A stretch of 6,058 nucleotides of DNA from Calditrichota bacterium (GCA_003695285.1 RFIL01000078.1:1-6058), one strand, 5' to 3'. Shown: positions 1 to 6,058, numbered from the stretch's first letter. Notes: a model not told the origin generated them from the letters alone. A program made the numbers and translations.

Positions 1-524
1 AGACTGAATTCCTGGAAAATGACCAGCTCATCCCTGGAATCCAGCGCATTGGTAACATTGGTGACATATTGTTTCCCTTCCAGACGAATGCCGACTGTGG
101 GGGTAAAATACAATCGCATTCCCCCACCGAAGTTCACCCCCATATTGGATACCGTTTCCGATCCCACAGCATCAGTTGGTACTGTCACCAGCAGTCCAAT
201 GCCAACTGTCCCGTAAGGAAAGAGCCTTCCAAGCGTGGATAGATTCATGGTCAAATTAAAGAAAAAGGGATAGAGATTGGCGGTATTACCAAAGACCTGT
301 TCTACAGAAGCTTCCATATTTAAAGTGCTATAATTCATGGAGAGTCTCAGCCCCATAATCGCACTTCCTCCCATTGCTCCGGTATGAGGGGAAATTTCAA
401 AGTTAACTCCCTGGCTAAGATTGATCAGGGGCGTTTCTGCTTCCTTGGAAAGAGCATCCCCTTCCTGACCATGCAAGGTGACTACCAGAAGCGCACAAAT
501 GATGAGAGATTTATAGAATAGCAA
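1..524 (-). CDS. Outer-membrane beta-barrel protein, 3' end cut by the window edge
   Basis: The reading frame runs from a TTG at 522-524 to the left edge without a stop, giving 174 residues. Residues 1-19 look like a signal peptide: a lysine at position 5, the hydrophobic core LIICALLVV and a likely cleavage near LHG-QEG. The mature part is alternating, glycine-rich beta strand: IMGLRLSMNY around 56-65, YGTVGIGLLVTV around 104-115, NFGGGMRLYF around 131-140 and VGIRLEG around 144-150. This is the style of small outer-membrane barrels (OmpA-like/porin-like superfamily), so a location in the outer membrane is inferred. The last visible strand (ELVIFQEFS) resembles the closing strands of such barrels, so perhaps only a short C-terminus is missing. 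TTG is chosen because it lies 8 bases after a GGAGG, no in-frame ATG occurs before residue 51, and the frame closes upstream with no other usual start. It overlaps the end of the preceding gene by 14 bases, implying coupled translation. The specific function is unknown. Confidence 0.8.
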   Translation of the reverse strand, partial: MLFYKSLIICALLVVTLHGQEGDALSKEAETPLINLSQGVNFEISPHTGAMGGSAIMGLRLSMNYSTLNMEASVEQVFGNTANLYPFFFNLTMNLSTLGRLFPYGTVGIGLLVTVPTDAVGSETVSNMGVNFGGGMRLYFTPTVGIRLEGKQYVTNVTNALDSRDELVIFQEFS

Positions 525-1089
525 TTTGCAATCCTCCGCTGATGGCTCGATGCCAGTGTACCGGAGATGCCATTACCATCTGGATCTCCGGTTGCAGTTG
601 AATAAAAAGGTGCTTTACGATTTTCTTTCTTATCACCACTCCACCTTTAAATAGGGGATGCCACTCTGAATTTGCCGGGATCTGATAATCCATCAAACCT
701 CCCCCTTGAATTAAAATTGCTGGATGAGAATACCGGCTCATTCCTGTTCCTAGCCTCAGGTCTATTCCATCCAGATTGGAAAATGGAAGAAAACGCTTTT
801 GAATCGAAAGTGACACAATGGTATGGGTAACTGGAATTGTTTCAATTGATAAAAGGCCATCATAACTTAAATGGGTCTTACCTTGATCAACTTCCAGAAC
901 AAGCCCGGTATTTGGAGCAACATCCACTCCCACTCCCACTATCCACCGCAGGGAGTGCTCAAATCGGGTGTCAGAGTCATAACCAGCATATCCCATAGCA
1001 AGTTGTATTTTTATATCCTGAGGAATACCCCGGGTTTGTATAAGGATAAAGATGGCAATGGCTATTAGCAGCCTGTTAAACCTGTTCAA
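511..1089 (-). CDS. Predicted secreted small beta-barrel (outer-membrane-like) protein with a non-AUG start
   Basis: This frame encodes 192 residues ending in TAA at 511-513. Residues 1-23 form a signal peptide with two arginines (NRFNR) and a long hydrophobic core (LLIAIAIFILI), followed by a probable cleavage around TRGIPQ. The rest is about eight amphipathic strands with short turns, for example IKIQLAMGY (26-34), WIVGVGVDV (49-57), HTIVSLSIQ (89-97), IDLRLGTGM (109-117), GGVVIRKKI (149-157) and HLFIQLQPEI (160-169). It ends in SGGLQIAIL. That length and layout fit an eight-stranded outer-membrane barrel. No named family was recognised, so the exact role is unknown. The start given is TTG at 1087-1089; the Shine-Dalgarno GGGAGG (1102-1107) is 12 bases away, so an in-frame ATT at 1093-1095 is a possible alternative. 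The first in-frame ATG is at residue 32, beyond the signal peptide. It overlaps the following barrel gene by 14 bases and probably shares a transcript with it. Confidence 0.78.
   Translation of the reverse strand: MNRFNRLLIAIAIFILIQTRGIPQDIKIQLAMGYAGYDSDTRFEHSLRWIVGVGVDVAPNTGLVLEVDQGKTHLSYDGLLSIETIPVTHTIVSLSIQKRFLPFSNLDGIDLRLGTGMSRYSHPAILIQGGGLMDYQIPANSEWHPLFKGGVVIRKKIVKHLFIQLQPEIQMVMASPVHWHRAISGGLQIAIL
533..537 (-). promoter_or_regulatory. Ribosome binding site of the left barrel gene, inside the upstream gene
   Basis: On the minus strand GGAGG lies 8 bases before the TTG at 522-524, within the last codons of the upstream gene (the Gly-Gly of its final SGGLQIAIL). This site decides the TTG start of the left gene and suggests that ribosomes finishing the first gene restart on the second. 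Confidence 0.75.
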
Positions 1090-1101
1090 AAAAATGATGG
1101 A

Positions 1102-1107
1102 CCTCCC
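1102..1107 (-). promoter_or_regulatory. Ribosome binding site of the 511-1089 gene
   Basis: On the minus strand GGGAGG is a strong Shine-Dalgarno match. The spacing from it is 12 bases to the TTG (1087-1089), 6 to an in-frame ATT (1093-1095) and 3 to an in-frame ATC (1096-1098). No ATG or GTG is available between it and the gene. A run of seven T (1088-1094 on this strand) sits at the start itself. Confidence 0.65.
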
Positions 1108-1201
1108 TGAATGCTCAGGATTAGATTTGAACCGACAAAGAAGACGAATGAGGTAGATAAAAACTACCGGAAAGAAAAAATATTTTTGAGAGCACGATTT
1201 A

Positions 1202-1229
1202 CCTATATTGATGGGTTGGGAACATTCAA
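1202..1229 (-). promoter_or_regulatory. Candidate sigma-70-like promoter for the two-gene barrel operon
   Basis: On the minus strand TTGAAT (1224-1229) and TATAGG (1202-1207) are separated by 16 bases, each matching four of six consensus positions. It would leave a 5' leader of roughly 110 bases before the 511-1089 gene. The site was found by eye, and in AT-rich intergenic DNA such matches arise by chance. If the organism uses a Bacteroidota-type sigma factor, the true promoter could lie elsewhere in the gap. Confidence 0.3.
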
Positions 1230-1322
1230 GATGTATGCCAGAGGAGAGATAAGGTAGGGAAAAGGCTTGTGTAGCAGCAGACGAAATGTATTCTTAACAA
1301 ACGTTGCCTTCGTTTAGACATT

Positions 1323-1353
1323 AAAGTTCTGTAAAATATTTTTACAGAACTTT
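1323..1353 (-). terminator. Perfect 14-bp inverted repeat after the TIR-WD40 gene, possible terminator
   Basis: Arms 1323-1336 (AAAGTTCTGTAAAA) and 1340-1353 are exact reverse complements around a 3-base loop. The element begins 40 bases past the stop codon of the TIR-WD40 gene, the expected place for a terminator. Against this, the stem has only three G-C pairs and the T-run on the minus strand is only three bases long and lies within the stem arm. A weak or factor-aided terminator, an mRNA-end stabiliser or a protein-binding palindrome are all possible. Confidence 0.45.
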
Positions 1354-1393
1354 GAAAAGAATGAATCATATTGTTTTGATTTGTTATAAAGTT

Positions 1394-4300
1394 TCAATAT
1401 GAGGCTTGGAAGGTATTCAATACCCATTCCAAAGGATTCTGAGAAGTAGGTCGGGGTTGACGGAAAGCGGATTGAGGGCCCGGTTCCGGAAAGGTATAAT
1501 CCCCCAGGGTTTGTAAATAGCTGAGAGGTTTTCGGCTTTTGATATCAAAATTATCAAACCGATAGGGTAACCAATGCTGATAGGCCTGAAAGATTTTCTT
1601 GTATTCCTTCCAGGAAAGGGTATCCATCAGTGCATCCCGGGTACCAAATTCTTTGATGCGAACCGTTTTATCCGCTGAACCGCTAATCAGAAATTTGCGA
1701 TCCGGAGATACATCCAGGCTGTATACAGGGCCGTTGTGGTAAGTGAATCTTTCCATTTCCCGTCCGGAGTAAATGTTCCAGATATGGATGCTTCGGGCAT
1801 AGGTTCCCGAAACCAGTAAACTGTCGGAGAGGAAACCAACCGATAACACCGGGCCCCGCTGGGGTCGGAGAGTGGCATTCTTTTCTCCCGTTGCCACATC
1901 CCAGATGCGAATTTGACCATCCCATGAGGCGGATGCCAGCAACTTCCCGGAAGGACTGAAAGCCACATCCCATACCCCATCCAGATGTCCTTTGAGCGTC
2001 CGTTTTGGATAAAATTTACCTTCTTTACTAATTTCCCAGAGAATAATTTTTTTGTCGCTGGAGGCTGAAGCCATCCATTTTCCGGAAGGCGCAAAAGTGA
2101 CAGCCCGTATTTTATCTTCATGACGGGTTAACTGGAATAATTCCTTGCGTTCCCCTCTCAGCACTTTAGCAACATCCCAAACACGCAGGGTTCCATCACT
2201 GGAGCCGGAAGCCAGATATTTTCCATCAGGAGAAAAAGCAACGGTTAATCCATCCCCCTTGTGACCGAGCAGGATAATTTTTTCCATGGCCCGATAATTC
2301 CAGAGTCGGATACGATCATCCATAGAGCCATAGGCAAGAAAAGGAAGCCGGGGATGAAAGGCCACACTTTGCAAGGGAGACCAGTCCCAGAAACGAGGTG
2401 GAATTCTGACTCTCTTCCTCGAGTTCATATCATAAAGATGAATCCGTTTATCATGCCCCACATATGCAAATTGGGAACCATCGGGGGTAAATGCCACGCT
2501 CCGGACCGTATCGTTATTGGTGATGAAATTTTTAAACTGGAAACTTCGAGGGACATCCCATATTCGGATGGTGTGATCAAAAGAGCCGGAAAACAGTCGA
2601 TCCCCCAGGGAAGAGAATTGAATAGCAGAAACATCATCTTCGTGTCCATTGAGGGTAGCAAGTTCTCCGGCATTATGAATACTCCATAGCCGAATGGTCT
2701 CATCATCGGAAGCAGAAGCGAGTAGTTTTCCATCCGGGCTGAAGCAAATATCCCAGACGTCATCCAGATGTCCTTTTAACAGGGTGGCAATATTTTCTCC
2801 GCAGCGAAGTTCTATCCTTCCATCTTTTACACGGTAAGCCAGTAATCGATTTCTTCGATCGAAAAGGATCTCCCAGCGTTGCCCATTCTCTCCGGATTCC
2901 TGGAGTTTTGTCTTAGGAGAAAGGGGGATTAACCAATGCCATCCAGACTTCAGGGTAGCCACATTCCACCCTTCTTTACTACGGGTCATCACCACACTAT
3001 CTCCGGGTACTGATGGCCATTCAACCTGATAATTTTTTTTCTCGGTGAGAGGAATTACAGCACTGATATCATTTTCCGGATCAAAGAATTTGGTTATATC
3101 TTTCATATTCCATAACCCAATGGTCTCATCTTTGGAGGCGGAAGCAATCAGAGAGTCATTGGGACTGATCTTCACCTTCCAGATGATGTTGGAATGGGCA
3201 TGCCAGCGGATGGGAGCTTCTGAGGTGTCTAAACTCCATAGCACCAGCGAACTATCCCGTCCGGCTGATATAATATATTTTCCATCGGAGCTGAATGATG
3301 CACTAAAAGCTCCTCCTCTGTGCCCGTAAAAAGTATGAATCTCTCTACCACTGGTGAGATTCCAGATTCGCACACTCCCATCTTTTCCTGCTGAAACGAT
3401 CTGGTGTCCATCCGGGCTGAAAGCCACGCTCCACACATGAGCTGTATGCCCGTTTAATCGAGAAATGATATTTCCTGTTTCGGTATCCCAGATCCGGATC
3501 ACATTATCCTTCCCTCCCGAGACCAGAGTTTTACCATCAGGACTGACATCGATTCCCAGAACCACTGAACCATTCCCTTCCCATCTATCCAGAAGAACTC
3601 CAGTATTCACATTCCAGAGAAGAATATCTCCCCGGTTTGAAGCAGCCGCAAGAATACTATCTCCCGGGAACAGGGCTATATCATTAACCTCACTCAAATG
3701 ACCTTCCGTTTCGGCAAGCAACTCCCCACTCATCAGATCCCACATGCGAACTATTCCTTCGTCATGGGATGTAAGCAGGTGATTTTTTTCCGAAATTGCC
3801 ACACAGGCTACCATGGGTTCACCCTTCAAAGGAATCTTACGCCATGTGTCCCATTTTGTATTCGCAAATTGCTTTACCAGAAGGATTCCTCCTGACTGAT
3901 CACCGATCACCAGCAGTGAATCGCTGACAAAAGTCATCGGTACCAGATGACTCCCGGGCAATGATGTTTGAAACAATGGCAAACCGGATTGGGCATCTAA
4001 GAGAGATACCTTACCGTTGTTTGAACTGAAAGCAAAGCATCGTCCCAGGGGTGAGGTAATAATTTGTTGAACAGGCGAAATATCATCAAGGGGTAATGGC
4101 GCTGGAGGTTCAGCCCCCCATTCCCAGAGATAGAGTCGTCCTTCAACATCCCCTGCTAAAATTTTCCTATCAGGGGTAATGGCAAATGAGGTAATCGAAA
4201 AAGGTTGCCCTTCCTTATTTCGCAATGTTGTTTCTACTTCATGCTTTCCCTGATTTCGCAATAAGAATAATTTTTTTAGTTTAGCTTTCCAGCCATGGTC

Positions 4301-5551
4301 AGGCATTTCCCAGGATTGAAGTAGGCCGTCCTTCCCCACGCTGATCAGAGTTTTACTATCCGGTAAAAAGCCAATCTCTGTGATAGAGTTATTACCGGTG
4401 TGAAATAGAAACGCCTGTTTGACCTCCCGGTTGTCATTGATTTGCCAGAATCGAATAGTGCTGTCCTTTGCCACTGAGGCGAGAAAAGCACCATCCGAAC
4501 TGAATGCCACATCTACCAGCGGAGCCGTATGTCCGAAAAGAAACTGGAGTTGTTCGCCGGAAGAGATATCCCATAATCCAATTTCATTTCCTGTTGAGAT
4601 GGTAGCGAATATGGGATAGCGGGGGTTTTTGATGAACCTTATAATTTTTTGCGGGGGCCGGGGAGAAACCCACATCAACTGTTCCATCCCGGCGCCGGTG
4701 GCAATATTCTTTCGATACAATCTTCCTTTGGATATTGACAGATTCTTGCCCGGAGTTACCTCCTGAGCCAGAGCACCCAGAGTATACAACCAGGCTTTTT
4801 GAAATCCCTCTTTGCTTTCACTTAACAATTTTTGGCCGGCAAGTTCTTCATATAATTTTGCACGACTAAAGTTGTTGTCGAGAAATTTTAACTCTCTGAC
4901 CTCCTTTTCACTCAATAAAGCCCAAACGGTAAGAGCTATTAAAACCAGCATGACACCCGAGATCAGGCTAAAAATAAATTGCAATTGTTTCCGTCGGCGT
5001 AAACGATCACGTTCCTCAAGCTTATCTCGGTTGATGTTATAGATATTTGAGAGGATGGTGTACCAGGCATTTTTGAATTGTCCACGGGTAATATTTTTCT
5101 TTTGCCAGTCGGTATTCAGGAATGAAACGGCCAGTGGCATTTCCATGACGTCGGTGAGGGCTTCCGGAAAGGCCATCAACCTTTTCTGACGCTGGTTGGC
5201 TTCATTATTGGGGATACCATCCAGCAGGATGGGGATGATATCAGCAGGCTTGTTTTTTTCTACAAAGCGACGAATTTCATCGTTGACATAATCGCTTTCG
5301 CGGGCACTGGGGGAACAAATGACAAGAAGCTTTTTGGCATTGGCCAGGGAGTTATCAATAGTTTGAAAATATTCAGTTCCGGAGAGGTCTTCTTCATCAC
5401 GGAAAATTTTCAAATGTCGTTGTGGCACCCCCTGGATTTTGGGTGGTTTAAAATTTTCCAATGCCTTCTCTAACTTTATAGCAAATTCTTTATCTTTTCG
5501 ACTATAACTGATAAAGGCATCATATTCCTGAACCTGATTTTTCTCTCCCAT
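1394..5551 (-). CDS. Membrane-anchored TIR domain protein with about 23 WD40 repeats
   Basis: This intact 1385-residue protein carries a TIR domain at about 8-170: YDAFISYSRKD (10-20, first strand), RDEEDLSG (51-58, BB-loop region), LLVICSPSARESDYVNDEI (75-93) and PILLDGIPN (107-115). Glu92 in the VNDEI helix occupies the position of the NADase glutamate of catalytic TIR domains, so NAD+ cleavage is plausible. An arginine-rich segment (RLRRRKQ, 183-189) precedes one transmembrane helix (about 190-213). A helical linker (about 228-262) follows, then WD40-type blades at about 300-1301, with GH and WD/WN signatures such as IRIWDT (685-690) and IRIWDV (995-1000). About 23 blades would make three propellers. 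The tail at 1302-1385 has no WD signature. No P-loop NTPase lies between TIR and WD40. The ATG start has AGAGGG five bases upstream. Known bacterial TIR proteins act in anti-phage defence or signalling; here a sensor (WD40) and effector (TIR) pairing is inferred, and no ligand can be read. Confidence 0.93.
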   Translation of the reverse strand: MGEKNQVQEYDAFISYSRKDKEFAIKLEKALENFKPPKIQGVPQRHLKIFRDEEDLSGTEYFQTIDNSLANAKKLLVICSPSARESDYVNDEIRRFVEKNKPADIIPILLDGIPNNEANQRQKRLMAFPEALTDVMEMPLAVSFLNTDWQKKNITRGQFKNAWYTILSNIYNINRDKLEERDRLRRRKQLQFIFSLISGVMLVLIALTVWALLSEKEVRELKFLDNNFSRAKLYEELAGQKLLSESKEGFQKAWLYTLGALAQEVTPGKNLSISKGRLYRKNIATGAGMEQLMWVSPRPPQKIIRFIKNPRYPIFATISTGNEIGLWDISSGEQLQFLFGHTAPLVDVAFSSDGAFLASVAKDSTIRFWQINDNREVKQAFLFHTGNNSITEIGFLPDSKTLISVGKDGLLQSWEMPDHGWKAKLKKLFLLRNQGKHEVETTLRNKEGQPFSITSFAITPDRKILAGDVEGRLYLWEWGAEPPAPLPLDDISPVQQIITSPLGRCFAFSSNNGKVSLLDAQSGLPLFQTSLPGSHLVPMTFVSDSLLVIGDQSGGILLVKQFANTKWDTWRKIPLKGEPMVACVAISEKNHLLTSHDEGIVRMWDLMSGELLAETEGHLSEVNDIALFPGDSILAAASNRGDILLWNVNTGVLLDRWEGNGSVVLGIDVSPDGKTLVSGGKDNVIRIWDTETGNIISRLNGHTAHVWSVAFSPDGHQIVSAGKDGSVRIWNLTSGREIHTFYGHRGGAFSASFSSDGKYIISAGRDSSLVLWSLDTSEAPIRWHAHSNIIWKVKISPNDSLIASASKDETIGLWNMKDITKFFDPENDISAVIPLTEKKNYQVEWPSVPGDSVVMTRSKEGWNVATLKSGWHWLIPLSPKTKLQESGENGQRWEILFDRRNRLLAYRVKDGRIELRCGENIATLLKGHLDDVWDICFSPDGKLLASASDDETIRLWSIHNAGELATLNGHEDDVSAIQFSSLGDRLFSGSFDHTIRIWDVPRSFQFKNFITNNDTVRSVAFTPDGSQFAYVGHDKRIHLYDMNSRKRVRIPPRFWDWSPLQSVAFHPRLPFLAYGSMDDRIRLWNYRAMEKIILLGHKGDGLTVAFSPDGKYLASGSSDGTLRVWDVAKVLRGERKELFQLTRHEDKIRAVTFAPSGKWMASASSDKKIILWEISKEGKFYPKRTLKGHLDGVWDVAFSPSGKLLASASWDGQIRIWDVATGEKNATLRPQRGPVLSVGFLSDSLLVSGTYARSIHIWNIYSGREMERFTYHNGPVYSLDVSPDRKFLISGSADKTVRIKEFGTRDALMDTLSWKEYKKIFQAYQHWLPYRFDNFDIKSRKPLSYLQTLGDYTFPEPGPQSAFRQPRPTSQNPLEWVLNTFQASY
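1649..4654 (-). repeat. WD40-coding tandem repeat array (about 23 blades)
   Basis: About 40-45 codons per unit, encoding residues 300-1301. Clear strand-end motifs occur near residues 327, 368, 413, 475, 603, 645, 688, 729, 771, 813, 955, 998, 1039, 1084, 1124, 1171, 1217 and 1257. Degenerate blades were inferred near 517, 556, 866, 914 and 1298. Conserved GH dipeptides that open blades are seen at 340, 617, 701, 743, 927, 969, 1096 and 1188. The units are diverged from one another, apart from one close pair (925-956 and 1186-1217). The count of 23 rests on visual phasing and could be off by one or two. Confidence 0.85.
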
Positions 5552-5865
5552 GGATACCCTCTAATGATATTGATTTGAACAGGTTAAATGAAGTGCTTAA
5601 ACCTCCGGAAATATCCACTCAGTGAATGAATAGTTGAGGAAGAAAATGGAGTTTCCGTGTAAAGTGGGGGTAATTTATGTTATATAGGCGGGAAATCCAA
5701 ACACCTTTCCCCTGAGAACCGTCATTTTCGAACTATCAATGGTTATCGCTCTAAACGAACCTTTGAAACTTTCCCGGGGGGTTCCCCTTCTCTATGGTCT
5801 TTTCAAAATAATTTAATTGTCGACAGAGAAAACTGACACTCACGCTCTTTTCTAACGGATAGAGG
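5552..5865. other. Intergenic region upstream of the TIR-WD40 gene
   Basis: These 314 bases hold no credible gene. The minus strand contains the Shine-Dalgarno site at 5557-5562 and an AT-rich TATATAACATAAAT block (5671-5684) that could include a -10 element, though no convincing -35 stands at normal distance. A 6-bp GGGAAA/TTTCCC inverted repeat spans 5690-5711. A palindrome AGGTTAACCT (5863-5872) overlaps the stop codon of the right-hand gene. No terminator for that gene could be identified, so read-through into the TIR gene cannot be excluded. Confidence 0.5.
5557..5562 (-). promoter_or_regulatory. Ribosome binding site of the TIR-WD40 gene
   Basis: On the minus strand AGAGGG lies 5 bases before the ATG at 5549-5551, supporting that start. 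The TIR domain's first strand begins at residue 10, so this start also gives a complete domain. Confidence 0.7.
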
Positions 5866-6054
5866 TTAACCTGACTTGCCTTCATCGGGTTTCCTGGAGC
5901 TCTTTTTCATACGAATTCGGGTGTATACAATCGAAACGACCAACAATACCACCCCCAGAACGATAAAAGAGATGACCCGGTAGGTCGGTTCCAGACGGCT
6001 GATTCCCACTATAAAAACATATAGAACCGTTAACAGCAGGTTAAATAACGCCAT
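5866..6054 (-). CDS. Small protein with two membrane helices, possibly truncated at its N-terminus
   Basis: The 62-residue frame ends in TAA at 5866-5868. It has two hydrophobic segments, about residues 3-18 (LFNLLLTVLYVFIVGI) and 27-46 (VISFIVLGVVLLVVSIVYTR), joined by a short polar loop (SRLEPTYR). A basic hydrophilic tail (RMKKSSRKPDEGKSG) is expected in the cytoplasm, which makes an inner-membrane hairpin with both ends inside the likely topology. The ATG at 6052-6054 is only four bases from the window edge and the preceding codon (TGG) keeps the frame open. No ribosome binding site can be assessed, and the gene may start further right. No family was recognised. It lies 314 bases upstream of the TIR-WD40 gene on the same strand; a functional link is not shown. 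Confidence 0.6.
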   Translation of the reverse strand: MALFNLLLTVLYVFIVGISRLEPTYRVISFIVLGVVLLVVSIVYTRIRMKKSSRKPDEGKSG

Positions 6055-6058
6055 CCAG

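Larger units (their letters stand above)
1090..1393. other. Intergenic region between the TIR-WD40 gene and the barrel operon
   Basis: These 304 bases contain no credible gene on either strand. They hold the perfect inverted repeat at 1323-1353, a candidate promoter at 1202-1229 and the Shine-Dalgarno site at 1102-1107. The length and the terminator-like repeat suggest that the barrel pair is transcribed from its own promoter and not only by read-through from the TIR gene. No tRNA, riboswitch or mobile-element ends were seen. Confidence 0.6.

Noticed and set aside
1298..1315. Inverted repeat AAACG/CGTTT next to the 14-bp palindrome
   Set aside because: Only 5 bp with a 7-base loop; it is expected by chance and lacks a T-run.
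1687..2121. Out-of-frame minus-strand open frames inside the WD40 region (also 1683-1973, 2425-2763 and 3229-3438)
   Set aside because: The real frame there encodes clear WD40 motifs; these are alternative-frame shadows of the same repeats.
2261..2689. 142-codon open frame on the plus strand
   Set aside because: It lies entirely antisense to the WD40-coding region, has no recognisable domain or ribosome binding site, and its composition mirrors the repeat codons of the real gene.
4655..4912. Possible STAND/NACHT NTPase between the membrane helix and WD40 array
   Set aside because: The linker is only about 85 residues, is helical, and shows no Walker A (GxxxxGK) or Walker B motif.
5575..5585. 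TTGAACAGGTT shared with the start of the 511-1089 gene (1079-1089, opposite strand)
   Set aside because: An 11-base match, in one case inside coding sequence and in opposite orientation, with no further copies seen; best read as coincidence.
5773..5787. G/C-rich run CCCGGGGGGTTCCCC as a terminator hairpin for the right-hand gene
   Set aside because: The possible GGGG/CCCC stem leaves only a two-base loop, there is no T-run, and it lies about 80 bases past the stop codon.

Overview
The window reads as chromosomal DNA of a Gram-negative bacterium. Two consecutive genes encode secreted beta-strand-rich proteins of outer-membrane barrel type, and a very large gene encodes a membrane-anchored TIR-WD40 protein. 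G+C is moderate (mid-40s percent by eye), Shine-Dalgarno sites are clear, and TTG is used as a start codon. The protein style recalls the Fibrobacterota-Chlorobiota-Bacteroidota side of the tree and related candidate phyla, but that is an impression; the sequence alone does not fix the lineage.

All four genes lie on the minus strand, so the transcriptional order is right to left. At the right edge (5866-6054) is a small membrane protein with two hydrophobic helices, possibly cut by the window end. A gap of 314 bases follows, holding the ribosome binding site and probably the promoter of the main gene. That gene (1394-5551, 1385 residues) starts with an N-terminal TIR domain keeping the NADase-type glutamate. 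It continues with an arginine-rich segment, one transmembrane helix, a helical linker, about 23 WD40-type blades (enough for three beta-propellers) and an 84-residue tail. No NTPase (STAND/NACHT/AAA) module is present, so the TIR domain is joined to its presumed sensor only through the membrane helix.

Downstream, a 304-base gap carries a perfect 14-bp inverted repeat that may be the terminator of the TIR gene, and a candidate promoter. Two overlapping genes follow. The one at 511-1089 encodes a predicted 192-residue secreted small-barrel protein with no AUG start. The one at 1-524 has a TTG start, overlaps its neighbour by 14 bases, and encodes an outer-membrane beta-barrel protein whose C-terminus is cut by the left window edge. 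They form a translationally coupled pair.

The most interesting element is the TIR-transmembrane-WD40 protein. By the positive-inside rule its TIR domain would be cytoplasmic and the propeller array outside the cytoplasm, a receptor-like layout. Whether the two barrel proteins and the small membrane protein work with it is unproven; only shared strand and adjacency support a link.
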